Source: Rhodopirellula halodulae
Lineage (GTDB): Bacteria > Planctomycetota > Planctomycetia > Pirellulales > Pirellulaceae
Direction of reading: 5' to 3'
Length of the DNA stretch: 64,000 nucleotides
NCBI RefSeq assembly: GCF_020966775.1
Contig: NZ_JAJKFV010000029.1
Location: forward strand, 737,001-801,000
The first letter of the stretch is position 1. Every line of letters starts with the position of its first letter. A program made the translations under genes and the position numbers. A model generated the notes under the pieces. The model saw only the letters and a program-made list of their open reading frames with translations, was not told the DNA's origin and made no database searches. Positions 33,744-42,883 of this stretch are shown in pieces.

Positions 33744-35943
33744 GAATCAGTCGATCTTGAAGGTGAGCGGAATGCAACGAGTGATGTCCTGGCGTTCATG
33801 GTTGCTGTTTATGACAGCGATGCCGGTTGTGCTATGCATCGGTTGTGGTCCCAGCAAAGAAGAATTGATGATGCAGGCTGCTCGTCGTACGCGGCCCAAA
33901 AGCGCGGATGAGCGAGAGGAGCAACCGAAGTCTGCTGAAAAGCCTGAACAAAGGAGCGTTGCCGAATCCGCACCCGCTTCGCCCATCCCAAAGCGTGGCG
34001 ATTCCCAGCGAGTGGAAGATCCTCCCAAAGCAGATTCGCCTTCCAGCGAGTCGACATCGGAGGTAGCAGTGGTCGCTTCCGTCGGTGCAATCAAGCCCAT
34101 CGAAGAACGAAAGCCTGCCACACCATTGGATGAATCGCAGCGGAACCAGAAAGCCGTTGAGAACCTGAATCGGTTGGCCGAAGCATTTTTAGCTTTCAAG
34201 GAAGACAAAGGTTACTACCCACCATCCGCCCATGTGAAAGCCGGGATCAAAACCCTGTCTTGGCGAGTTCTGATTCTTCCTTACCTCGGTCACCAGGATC
34301 TATTCGAACGTTTTGATTTGAAGCTGCCTTGGAATCGTTCACCAAACAAAGAACTGTTGGCGTTCATCCCGGATGTATATGTCTCTCCAGAGCGGTTCGA
34401 CGAGAAAACAAATTGGATGGTACCTGCCGATCGCAAATACATGTTTGGTGAGAATCGATATCCCAAAGACAGAAACATCGATGATGGCATCGATAACACA
34501 CTGATGTTGGTGGAAGTCAACGATGAGCGTGCCGTCGAGTGGACTCGCCCGAATGATTTCAGCCCCGAGGACCCCAACCGCGTGAAGGAATGGGTTGGCG
34601 GACTTAGGTCAGGCGGCACACTGGCAGCGTGGGCAAATGGATGGCCAGCTTTCATTGCAAAGTCGGCTTCCGCGAAACAGTGGCAGAACGCTCTGACCCA
34701 TGAATCGGGGGACGGCCAACGTGCGGGAGCAGTGCACAAAGAACCCGATGCACTGCTTGCATCCAGTTCAGCCTCGCCATCAGTTCAGCCCGATGTTGCG
34801 AAGGTTGCTGAGTCAGCTGAATCCAGTGCTAAAGTTGGAGCCTCGGTGTCAGCCGTCGAAGAAGTCACGATCGAAAACAGGCTGAAGCTTCCTCCGTCAA
34901 TCGATATCGCGGCGGCGGAGGAAAAGGTCGAGCAGCTATTTCAGAAGCGGGTGCTTCAGGCCAAGCAGAATCAAACGCTTGCGCAGCTTAGCAAGGAGTT
35001 GTTGGATCAATCACTTTCGATGAGCGACGATGCTGCTGGCGCGTATGCCCTGCAAAGCCTCGCGATCGATTTGGCAATGGATAGCGAAGACTACACGCTT
35101 TTCCAAACGGTTCTGGATCAACACGCGTCGACTTTTGAGGTCGAGTTGTATCAGCTAAATCGAGATGCGTTGCTCGAGTTTGCGAGGCGTGTCGATTTGG
35201 AAAAGAAAGCTTCGGAGCAACTGGCATTCACACGAAGAGCCTTGCTTGCGATCCGCCATGGATTGAAATCGAACGACTTCGACGGCGTCACGAAGTTGGC
35301 CTCAGCGATTCCACCGATCAGTGAATCACGTCGTGGTTTTCGTCGAACTGGACCTGCGGGACAGGCCACGACGGCTTCGCCAGAAAAGCTGGTTCGCTTG
35401 CTTCAAAAACAGCTGCTCGCAGCGAACAAGCAATATCAGCAAGCAGCCGGGAAAGTGTCAGAGTTCCGAGACAACCCGTCGGATGCGACTCTCGCTTCTG
35501 CCTTCGGCCGTTTCTATTGCTTTTTGAAGGGTGATTGGGAAACGGGGTTGCCGCTGGTGGCGGCGGGCGCTAGTGAAAAACTGGCTCGGGTTGCGAAGAG
35601 AGACCTGTCCGGCGCATCGGATGCCGGCGACGCGATGATTTTAGGTGACCTGTGGTGGGAGTTGTCTGAAGGACTTCCGCCCGGGATCTACCGACAAGGA
35701 ACCAGAGATCGTGCTGGCCATTGGTACGAACAAGCCTTGAATGAGATGCCGGAGTCCCTTGACCGGCTTCACGTTCAGGCACGAGTGAAGGAGTGGAATT
35801 CACAAGATCCGGGAAGTCCCCTGGCAACCATCAGAAGTCTGAATCGTCGCCTGGGTTTGAATGAGGCTGTCGGTCTTGAACAGGTTGTGGCAAAGAAACA
35901 AACACAAGCGAACGCACCAGGTGATGATTATGAAGACGGTTGA
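33733..35943 (+). CDS. Lipoprotein carrying a DUF1559-like domain without pilin helix
   Basis: A 736-residue protein with a lipoprotein signal (WLLFMTAMPVVLCIGCGPSKEE). Residues about 130-330 match the globular DUF1559 domain (NQKAVENLNRLAEAFLAFKEDKGYYPPS, WRVLILPYLGHQDLFERF, DRNIDDGIDNTLMLVEV) but the type IV pilin N-terminal helix is absent. The rest is helical with an Ala/Gln-rich region and a tail reminiscent of the domain that counts repeated units (LGDLWWELSEGLPPGIYRQGTRDRAGHWYEQAL). The start at MQTENQ overlaps the DUF1573 gene; later ATGs (33772, 33784) are possible. It is coupled to the PEP-CTERM gene downstream. Confidence 0.85.
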   Translation: MQTENQSILKVSGMQRVMSWRSWLLFMTAMPVVLCIGCGPSKEELMMQAARRTRPKSADEREEQPKSAEKPEQRSVAESAPASPIPKRGDSQRVEDPPKADSPSSESTSEVAVVASVGAIKPIEERKPATPLDESQRNQKAVENLNRLAEAFLAFKEDKGYYPPSAHVKAGIKTLSWRVLILPYLGHQDLFERFDLKLPWNRSPNKELLAFIPDVYVSPERFDEKTNWMVPADRKYMFGENRYPKDRNIDDGIDNTLMLVEVNDERAVEWTRPNDFSPEDPNRVKEWVGGLRSGGTLAAWANGWPAFIAKSASAKQWQNALTHESGDGQRAGAVHKEPDALLASSSASPSVQPDVAKVAESAESSAKVGASVSAVEEVTIENRLKLPPSIDIAAAEEKVEQLFQKRVLQAKQNQTLAQLSKELLDQSLSMSDDAAGAYALQSLAIDLAMDSEDYTLFQTVLDQHASTFEVELYQLNRDALLEFARRVDLEKKASEQLAFTRRALLAIRHGLKSNDFDGVTKLASAIPPISESRRGFRRTGPAGQATTASPEKLVRLLQKQLLAANKQYQQAAGKVSEFRDNPSDATLASAFGRFYCFLKGDWETGLPLVAAGASEKLARVAKRDLSGASDAGDAMILGDLWWELSEGLPPGIYRQGTRDRAGHWYEQALNEMPESLDRLHVQARVKEWNSQDPGSPLATIRSLNRRLGLNEAVGLEQVVAKKQTQANAPGDDYEDG

Positions 35944-36706
35944 TTGCAGCAATACAGGAGCATGCCGTTCGAAACTGAAGCAGATTGTTTGCTTACCATT
36001 GTTGTGCATTGCGTTTGCAAACACGGCTTCGGCAGCATTGGTCACTAGCATTGTGACCTTCGATGAATCTGACGGATTTTCTGTCTCAGATTCACCCACG
36101 ACCAACCCCAGCGTGAACGGTGGCAATTTGTACGTCATCGACGGTATGCGGTTCTCAGTTACAGGCGGTGACTTTCTGTATCCGCGGAATGGAAGTGGGC
36201 TTTGGCCGACGCAGGCGAGCATGTCGACCTCGCTTGGTTCTGCAGCATCAAACAATATTACATTTTCTATGATGCTGGATAATCCTTATGCTGGGCAAAC
36301 GTTCGATATGCATGAGATTACGCTTTATGGTTACGCTCAAGCTGCGTCGGCAGCCCCATCAACGGACGTTGAGTTCATCGGGACCAAGTTAAATGGTAAT
36401 ACAGTCAGTTTCAAAACCAATGAGTTTGATCCAGGGTCTCTAAGTCCATTTCTTTTTGACTTCGAAGACGATACGGTTAATCTCGAAGACGGCACGACTG
36501 TTGATTTCTCAGGCTTGGTTAGCTTGACTTGGAAACAGAGGAATACGAATCGCCAGTTTCAGTTTGACAATGTGACGTTCAGTACGGTCACTGCGGTTCC
36601 AGAGCCCGGTTCGTTGGCTGCGATGTTGTTGATTTCTTTGGTTGGTATGGGCACCCGGGCCCGATCAATCCGAAGCATGTTCAAGCGCCGATTGTTACCT
36701 TCGTAG
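35930..36706 (+). CDS. PEP-CTERM sorting domain protein
   Basis: A 258-residue exported protein. A signal peptide (IVCLPLLCIAFANTASA) leads into a beta-rich domain with many Ser/Thr/Asn residues (VTFDESDGFSVSDSPTTN, YVIDGMRFSVTGGDF, FDNVTFSTV) and the PEP-CTERM tail: VPEPGSLAAMLLISLVG then a basic end (ARSIRSMFKRRL). Such proteins are sorted by exosortase, usually to the outer surface; no exosortase is in the window. The ATG at 35930 has AGGTG at good spacing and overlaps the upstream gene by 14 bp. Base composition is more AT-rich than in neighbouring genes. It overlaps the convergent PQQ-propeller gene by 12 bp. Confidence 0.88.
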   Translation: MKTVDCSNTGACRSKLKQIVCLPLLCIAFANTASAALVTSIVTFDESDGFSVSDSPTTNPSVNGGNLYVIDGMRFSVTGGDFLYPRNGSGLWPTQASMSTSLGSAASNNITFSMMLDNPYAGQTFDMHEITLYGYAQAASAAPSTDVEFIGTKLNGNTVSFKTNEFDPGSLSPFLFDFEDDTVNLEDGTTVDFSGLVSLTWKQRNTNRQFQFDNVTFSTVTAVPEPGSLAAMLLISLVGMGTRARSIRSMFKRRLLPS

Positions 36707-38092
36707 ATCAAAAACAGCGACTCGGTCTTCGTCTTTGAGAACGATCCCGTCTTCGATGATGGCCGGCGAGCAGTAGCAATCCGCTTGCATCAGCGGATCT
36801 TGAGTGAAAGAAAGGACTTTCGCTTCGTTGTGACTGCGTTGCAGCGAGGCGAGGTGCCCGCGTTCTCCGAGGAAGAACATCGCTTCACCGGCGATCAGCC
36901 CCTGTGCCCGGCGAAGCACACTGTGATACTTCCATTTCAATTCACCCGTGGCGAATTCGATGCAGCGCAGTTCGGCACCACCCTGCCCCGCGGATGTGAA
37001 CCCAAAGACATGGCCATCGGATAACAGCAGATTGGTGTACTGGCTATCGAGCAGTCGCCGGTTCTTCCACTGGACTTCATAAGACCGGTCGGCATTGATT
37101 TTGACGCAAATGGCACCCGGCCCTGGTCCGGTGACCATCAAAACCAGATCGTTCCAAACCAATGGTGACACCGAGTTATAACTCATGGGAGCCTTGCTGC
37201 GGTGAGGGATCTCCCAATCGACGGTGCCGCTGCTGGGGTTGAGGCACACGAGTCCCTCGGCCGTCATCACGAAGCAGAACCCCTGATCAAATCGTTCCGC
37301 GACGATCGGTGTCGTGTATGCCGCTTTGTGTTCTGTGCAACTCCATCGAGTCGCTCCGTCGTCTGCCTGCAACGAGACCACTCCAGCCTCTTGTTTGGCC
37401 CCGCCCAATGAAAAAATCAGTTGGTCGTCGTCGAGGAGTGGTGTGGCACCGGGAGGGAAGAGTTCTGGTTCGACAGCATAGTCTTCACGCAAATCGCGTC
37501 GCCATTTGATGTGACCTGAATCGAGGTCCAACGAAAGGAGGGTTCCCGATCCGCTGAAGTGATAGACCGAGCGACGTTGCAGATCGATCACAGGTGTGCT
37601 GTACGGGCCATCGCTGTATTCGAAGTCACAAACTGCATCGGTTTCAAGTGGCGTTTTCCAGATGACCGAACCGTCGCGCCCGTCGTGGCATTGAACCCAT
37701 TCCTTGTCATCGACTCGATGGGAGAAGATGACACGATTTTCGGCGGTCACCGGGGATCCGTAGCCCGTTCCCACCTCCACCTCCCATCGCAGTTCAGGGC
37801 CTTCGTCGGGCCAGATGGCCGGGACACTGACCTCCGTTGCCCCGGTACGATTCGGGCCGAACAAGGTCGGCCACTGAACCAGTTTTTGCTGGTAGGCGGG
37901 CGAGCCCTTTTGCATGAAATCGGCAACATCGATTCTGCTTGGTTTGTCAGCGCGAGTTGGTTCTTCGAGTGGCACGTCCAGCGTCGGTTCGATTGTTGGA
38001 CTGCCACATCCGAAGCTTCCAAACCCGAGAAGAATGAGGCTAGCAAGAAGCTGCCGCTTGTGACGGCAAATGGTTGGTGTCTGAAAACTCAA
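36695..38092 (-). CDS. PQQ-type beta-propeller lipoprotein (BamB-like)
   Basis: A 465-residue lipoprotein with lipobox LGFGSFGC and repeated PQQ-propeller blades, seen as periodic D-G-x-x-x-W segments (VQCHDGRDGSVIWKTPLE, LSLDLDSGHIKWRRDL, VSLQADDGATRWSC, CLNPSSGTVDWEIP, CIEFATGELKWKYHS). Such proteins are extracytoplasmic scaffolds or, in BamB, part of outer-membrane assembly; planctomycetes hold many copies of unknown role. WPTLFGPNRTGAT at the N-terminus is the usual planctomycete variant start. It overlaps the upstream membrane gene by four bases (ATGA). Confidence 0.9.
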   Translation of the reverse strand: MSFQTPTICRHKRQLLASLILLGFGSFGCGSPTIEPTLDVPLEEPTRADKPSRIDVADFMQKGSPAYQQKLVQWPTLFGPNRTGATEVSVPAIWPDEGPELRWEVEVGTGYGSPVTAENRVIFSHRVDDKEWVQCHDGRDGSVIWKTPLETDAVCDFEYSDGPYSTPVIDLQRRSVYHFSGSGTLLSLDLDSGHIKWRRDLREDYAVEPELFPPGATPLLDDDQLIFSLGGAKQEAGVVSLQADDGATRWSCTEHKAAYTTPIVAERFDQGFCFVMTAEGLVCLNPSSGTVDWEIPHRSKAPMSYNSVSPLVWNDLVLMVTGPGPGAICVKINADRSYEVQWKNRRLLDSQYTNLLLSDGHVFGFTSAGQGGAELRCIEFATGELKWKYHSVLRRAQGLIAGEAMFFLGERGHLASLQRSHNEAKVLSFTQDPLMQADCYCSPAIIEDGIVLKDEDRVAVFDLRR

Positions 38093-38538
38093 AGCTTGCG
38101 ACGTCCTGACTGGTTGGCGATACGAAGTGTGTTGTCCTGAAGGTCAATCGCCAATTCAATTCCCTCCGACGCGGTCAGCAGTGTGCCCACCAGTCCCACC
38201 ATGGCGAAGAGGGCTGCGACGGCATGGAGGCTGAACTGGCCAAATGCATTGAGAAGTCCTTCTTCGGTGGACCATAGAATCCAAGCAAATCGAAACATCA
38301 GACCCGGAATGACGATCATCACGGTTGCATAGGCAAGCAGTCGGAAGATTCTTTGGGTCGCGCGAAGTGTTGGGTAGTCACGCTGGAGCGGATAGAGTCC
38401 CGCGGATTCGTTGTAAAGATTGCGAGCCTTCACGGTCGACTGTTGTTGCTCCAAACGATGAGAGGTCGCAGAATCGCTCGGACGAGACGTGACTGGTTTC
38501 AGGCTGACAGAATCAAAGTCGTTGTCCTGAAGAGGCAT
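38089..38538 (-). CDS. Small membrane protein, unknown
   Basis: A 149-residue protein with two predicted membrane segments (RLLAYATVMIVIPGLMFRFAWILW and LHAVAALFAMVGLVGTLLTA), a polar N-terminal 60 residues and a short C-terminal tail with an ELAIDLQDNTLRIAN strand. It is not recognised. The stop overlaps the start of the PQQ lipoprotein gene, so they are likely coupled. It follows gspE at 106 bp on the same strand. Confidence 0.8.
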   Translation of the reverse strand: MPLQDNDFDSVSLKPVTSRPSDSATSHRLEQQQSTVKARNLYNESAGLYPLQRDYPTLRATQRIFRLLAYATVMIVIPGLMFRFAWILWSTEEGLLNAFGQFSLHAVAALFAMVGLVGTLLTASEGIELAIDLQDNTLRIANQSGRRKL

Positions 38539-38644
38539 GGTGCTTGAAGAGATTGGAGCGGTGGTTGGAGCAAACGCGAATTTGTTTGCGTTGGGGGACC
38601 GACCGGTGATCGATTCCCTGGGAAAGAACGAAGATGCATGAGCT

Positions 38645-39919
38645 TCAGATTCTCATGGTCATCCCGAGAACCCGGCGTACTTCGGAGGGACTGGTGTAGC
38701 CGTGACGCACCAAGTCAGTGGCACGCTCCCAAAGCGAGGTCATTCCTCGCTCGACAGCCATTCGGTAAATCTGTCGGCTATCACGTGTGCTGAGAAGCTG
38801 GTCGACTGATGCCGATTCTTTGAGCGAAAGGAATTCGCTCGCAAGCAAGCGTCCTTGGTAACCGGTCTGGTGGCACGCCTGACATCCGACGGCAACCTTG
38901 CAGTGATCGATGGGAAGTCCGCAAAAAGCGTCTGGGTTTTCGGATGGAACTGCACACTCGCACAACGACCGTAAGAGTCGTTGGCTGACGATTCCTAGCA
39001 GTCCGCTGCGAAGTAGGTAAGGTTCGATTCCCATGTCCAGCAGCCGACTGATCGCGGTCGCCGCGCTGTCAGCATGAAACGTGGTGATCATCAACTGTCC
39101 CGTCAGGCAGGCTTGGATGGCAATCTCAGCAGTCAATCGATCTCGGATCTCGCCGATAACAATGACCTCTGGATCCTGCCGCAGCAATGAACGCAGTCCA
39201 GTGTGCAGGTCAAATCCGGCGGCGGCGTTGACCTGCGACTGCGCGACTCCGGGAATCGGGACCTCAATGGGATCTTCGATCGAAAGCAAGCTCCGGCTAC
39301 CTCCGGATGCTTGAACCAAATGCCGTAGGCTCGCATAAAGCGTGGTGGATTTGCCGCTGCCTGCTGGCCCCGTCACAAGCACCGCGCCACTGGTTTCGGC
39401 CAGCGAATCGTGAAGGTGCCCCAGAACTTGTCCGGTGTGACCCAGGTCCTCCAGTTGTTGCAAGCGTGCACCTCGGCCGAAGAAGCGAAGCACTGCGCGT
39501 TCGCCGTAGAGTGTCGGGAACGTGCTGACACGAACTTCCGCAGCTTCACCGGGAACGGCGATGCGTCCTTCTTGCGGGATGTCATTCTGATAGGTGAGTA
39601 AGTTGGACAGCACCTTCAGTCGCGTCACGATCGAAACCTTGATTCCATCGACGATCGTTGCCAGTGGTCGCAGCACTCCATTGTCTCGAAAGCGGATGTC
39701 GATCCCTGCGGCCACAGGCTGCAGGTGCATGTCGCTGGTGCCGATCTCATCCGCGAAACTCAGAAGTTGCTCGACCACTTCGGTGGCGTAGGTGGTTGTT
39801 TCGGCGCGGAAACGACTCAAGCGTTCGGCGGTCGCCGTGACCTGTTCGTCCATCGATCGGACTTTCGAATCGGTGCCATTGGGGCTGGGGGAAAGCACTT
39901 TCTTAAGCGATTGAATCAC
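38645..39919 (-). CDS. GspE/PulE-family secretion ATPase
   Basis: A 424-residue type II secretion/type IV pilus assembly ATPase. It has the N2 region (DEIGTSDMHLQPVAAGIDIRFRDNG), Walker A GPAGSGKS (TTLYASL follows), the Asp box SLLSIEDPIEVPIPG, Walker B DPEVIVIGEIRD and the His box TTFHADSAATAISRLLDMG. It is much shorter than most GspE/PilB proteins (about 560) and lacks the N1 domain that docks onto the inner-membrane ring. The zinc-binding cysteines are irregular: LCEC and CQAC (CxC and CxxC). It follows the GspF gene (54 bp) on the same strand. Confidence 0.92.
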   Translation of the reverse strand: MIQSLKKVLSPSPNGTDSKVRSMDEQVTATAERLSRFRAETTTYATEVVEQLLSFADEIGTSDMHLQPVAAGIDIRFRDNGVLRPLATIVDGIKVSIVTRLKVLSNLLTYQNDIPQEGRIAVPGEAAEVRVSTFPTLYGERAVLRFFGRGARLQQLEDLGHTGQVLGHLHDSLAETSGAVLVTGPAGSGKSTTLYASLRHLVQASGGSRSLLSIEDPIEVPIPGVAQSQVNAAAGFDLHTGLRSLLRQDPEVIVIGEIRDRLTAEIAIQACLTGQLMITTFHADSAATAISRLLDMGIEPYLLRSGLLGIVSQRLLRSLCECAVPSENPDAFCGLPIDHCKVAVGCQACHQTGYQGRLLASEFLSLKESASVDQLLSTRDSRQIYRMAVERGMTSLWERATDLVRHGYTSPSEVRRVLGMTMRI

Positions 39920-39972
39920 GTGATTGGACTTGCGTTGAGGGTGGTCGATCGGGATCTGTTGGACGCGATGTG

Positions 39973-41028
39973 TCAGAAGCTCGATGGGCTTTGAATGACA
40001 TCGGTGGCTCGTTCGCCCATTCCATCGACGTAGAGAGAAAACACGCGAAAAATGATGAGGATTAGGATCGCGGCGATTGCGACCCAGATGGCCGCGGATG
40101 CTGCGTAGGTCAGCTTGGCCATGGAGCTTTTGACCTGGGACTTCAAGTGGCGGAAGTGCTTGTCCAAGGTTTCCGCGAGCTTGCCACTGGCCTCCCCAAG
40201 CTCGACGACCTCAATCGTTTCTTCTTGGAAAAGATGGCTGTCCGCGAGCGTCGAATGAAGATCGTGCCCCTGAAGAATGGCTTGTTTCGATTGGCTTGCT
40301 TTGGATTGAAACTGTCGAGTCCCCGCACTTCGGAAAGCGAGATCGACCGCCGAAGCCGCGTCCACTCCGGCCTCGATTGTCAGTGCCAATGTTTGAACAA
40401 ACCTTGCTTCTGCAAAGATCCGAAGGTTTTGTCCAATCCAAGGGAGATGACTGCCCCAGTCCGACAGGAATCCGAAGAAGCCGTTCTTTGTCAGAACATA
40501 AAACGCGGCGGTGATCCCCAATCCGGCCAGAACGAGGCCGACATAAATCAGCACCCCTCGCTCGCCGGTCAATCCGATCCCGAGCAAATCAGTGCGGCTG
40601 GTTTCGGCGTCTGGAAGAAGAACTGCCGGCAGGTAGATCAGCAAGCCAACGACAACGATTGCCAAGATCAGTTGGATGATTGGCCACAAAATTGAGTTGA
40701 AGAAGATGCTGCGAAAGTCAGCGAGTTGTTGGTAGTACTCCGCCAATCGCTCGAGAACGCGGTCGAGCTTGCCCGAGCGTTCACCTCCTTCCAGCATTTC
40801 GGCGAAGTGTGGCGGAAAGTAGTTTCCTTGTGACTTCACCGCATCAGAAAGTGCCGCACCTTCGCGTACTTGGTCCGCGACAGATCGCATTTTGCGGCCG
40901 TAGAGTGTGCTCGCATGTTTGGCTTCTCGTTCGAAGACTCGGTGGGGGTCGAGGCCGACTTCGAAAGCCACACCGACGCGCTCGCACAGGGTGCTGAGCG
41001 ATTGGTTTTCGATGCGATTGGAGAACAC
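39973..41028 (-). CDS. GspF/PilC-family inner-membrane platform protein
   Basis: A 351-residue protein with two GspF domains in tandem, each with a cytoplasmic helical bundle (for example VGVAFEVGLDPHRVFEREAKHAS; AEARFVQTLALTIEAGVDAASAVDLA) and conserved FAEMLEGGERSGKLDRVLERLAEYY. Three membrane segments are visible: SILWPIIQLILAIVVVGLLIYL, VLIYVGLVLAGLGITAAFY and ASAAIWVAIAAILILIIFRVF. This is the platform protein of type II secretion or pilus machines, and it sits just upstream of a GspE homologue. No prepilin peptidase or secretin gene is adjacent. Confidence 0.93.
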   Translation of the reverse strand: MFSNRIENQSLSTLCERVGVAFEVGLDPHRVFEREAKHASTLYGRKMRSVADQVREGAALSDAVKSQGNYFPPHFAEMLEGGERSGKLDRVLERLAEYYQQLADFRSIFFNSILWPIIQLILAIVVVGLLIYLPAVLLPDAETSRTDLLGIGLTGERGVLIYVGLVLAGLGITAAFYVLTKNGFFGFLSDWGSHLPWIGQNLRIFAEARFVQTLALTIEAGVDAASAVDLAFRSAGTRQFQSKASQSKQAILQGHDLHSTLADSHLFQEETIEVVELGEASGKLAETLDKHFRHLKSQVKSSMAKLTYAASAAIWVAIAAILILIIFRVFSLYVDGMGERATDVIQSPSSF

Positions 41029-41187
41029 TCGGTTGCTTCCTGAGGTGAATGAGAGAGGTTGAGACGAGCCGCCTCAGGATAGCGTTTGGATGATTTTCTC
41101 CGATCAATCCGGTGTGAGCGTGCGGTGAAGAATGCGTGAAGCCATCGTTGTCTCACGAGTGGTTTGAGTTTCGATGTTACGACGCAT

Positions 41188-42759
41188 TCACTGTTGTTTC
41201 AGAGTGAGCTTTCCGTTGCGAATTTTCTTTGCTCGCGAACGAATGTCGGACCACTCAGAGGAATCTTTGCGGTCCAGGTTTTTGAGCTGCAACGTCATTC
41301 GCGAATTGTTTTGGAATTGTTGCTGGTGGCGATCCAGAAAGTCCCAATACAGCGTTGTGAACGGGCAGGCATCTTCGCCGGTCGCTTTCGCGGGATCATA
41401 GCGACAACCCTTGCAGTGGTTGCTCATTCGCTGGATGTATTTGCCAGTTGCGCAGTAGGGCTTTGTCGCCATCACGCCTCCGTCCCCGTACTGACTCATG
41501 CCCAACGCGTTTGGCAGGCTGACCCAGTCGATCGCATCGGCGTACATCGCCATGTGCCAGTGGTGAAAACGAAGTGGATGCGTTCCGTAGAGTTGTGCAA
41601 ACAGTCCCAGCACCATCAAACGTTGAATGTGATGAGCGTATGCGGTGTCGATCAGTAAACGCATTGCATCGGCAACACAAGCCATGTCGGTGTTCCCGTC
41701 CCAGAAGAACGGTGGTACGTCTTGGTCCGGATCGCAGTGCAGCGAGTTGCGTTCCTCGTAATGTGGCATGCGGTTCCAGTAGATGCCCCGCACGTATTCT
41801 CGCCAGCCGAGGATCTGCCGGATGAATCCTTCGACGCAGTTCAGCGGCGCCTCTCCTTCGCGATAAGCTTGCTCTGCCGCGTCGACGACTTCTTTGGGCG
41901 ATAGCAGGTGGAGGTTGATGGCGTGTGACAGCCGAGAGTGATAGAGAAATGTCTCGTCGTTCCACATGGCATCTTGGAAGGTTCCAAACTTCGGTAGTCG
42001 GTTCTTGATGAAGTCTTTCAAGTACTTCAACGCGTCCTTCCGGCAGACAGGCAAATCGAATTGTTCCACGGAACCCGGATGGTCCTCGAAGCGATCTTGG
42101 ACCATGTCAATGACATCACGCGTGATCGAGTCCGGTTCAAACGAAGGCACCGGAGGAATTTCGGGCGGGCCTGATTTGCCAAAGGTTTCGCGGTTCTCTT
42201 TGTCGAAGTTCCATTGACCGCCCTCCGGTTCCTTTCTGTCGTCGAGCAAGATGCCATGCCGTTGTCGCATCTTTCGGTAGAACGTTTCCATCACCATCGA
42301 CTTGCGTCCTGCGGCCCAGTCATCGAATTCATCAGGGGTGCAGTAGAAGTGGTGGTCGTTTCGAAACTCAATCGGCACGCCTTCTTGTTCCGAGGTCGCC
42401 CGCAATTGTTCACGGACTCGGTAGTCACCCGGTGAAACAACGAGCAACTTTTCTACATCGTGTTCATCGAGTGTTTTTCGAAGGACGCTCGCAAAGGAGC
42501 TTTCACGAGCCTTTCGACGGTCGCCGGTCAACTCGTGATAGAGAACCGTCTTGCCCGATTCTCGCAGTTCGTCGCGGAAGTGACGCATGGGACTGAAGAA
42601 GCCAACCAATCGGGTTTTGTGACACCAAACGTGGGTGGCTTCCTCGTCGTTTTCCGCCATCCACACGCGGTCCGTGTCCGGATCGAAATCAGAAAAAACG
42701 TCGGAATCGTGGTTGAGTTGGTCGCCCAGAACGAGCACCAAGTGACGAATTTTTGACAT
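41188..42759 (-). CDS. Cryptochrome/photolyase-related protein, FeS type (PhrB-like)
   Basis: A 523-residue protein of the FeS-BCP (PhrB) branch of photolyases. The N-terminus VLVLGDQLNHDSDVFSDFD is typical, as are FMETFYRKMRQR-like and GFIRQILGWREYVRGIYW segments. The four iron-sulfur cysteines are present: one in KPYCATGKYI, two in NHCKGCRY and one in EDACPF. Members repair (6-4) photoproducts using light. Start chosen at MSKIRHLVLVLGDQ; the frame is open 21 codons upstream. It is divergent from hisA, with a short shared promoter region. Confidence 0.93.
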   Translation of the reverse strand: MSKIRHLVLVLGDQLNHDSDVFSDFDPDTDRVWMAENDEEATHVWCHKTRLVGFFSPMRHFRDELRESGKTVLYHELTGDRRKARESSFASVLRKTLDEHDVEKLLVVSPGDYRVREQLRATSEQEGVPIEFRNDHHFYCTPDEFDDWAAGRKSMVMETFYRKMRQRHGILLDDRKEPEGGQWNFDKENRETFGKSGPPEIPPVPSFEPDSITRDVIDMVQDRFEDHPGSVEQFDLPVCRKDALKYLKDFIKNRLPKFGTFQDAMWNDETFLYHSRLSHAINLHLLSPKEVVDAAEQAYREGEAPLNCVEGFIRQILGWREYVRGIYWNRMPHYEERNSLHCDPDQDVPPFFWDGNTDMACVADAMRLLIDTAYAHHIQRLMVLGLFAQLYGTHPLRFHHWHMAMYADAIDWVSLPNALGMSQYGDGGVMATKPYCATGKYIQRMSNHCKGCRYDPAKATGEDACPFTTLYWDFLDRHQQQFQNNSRMTLQLKNLDRKDSSEWSDIRSRAKKIRNGKLTLKQQ

Positions 42760-42883
42760 GACGGGTCCAGCAATCGACGGTCTCGAATTATCCTCTCGCG
42801 TACCACGGTAGCGCCGCCGCAACCCTGCCCTGCTCTACCCTGCCCCGATTCACGCATTTTTCGCACAGAGCAAAGCAAACCGC

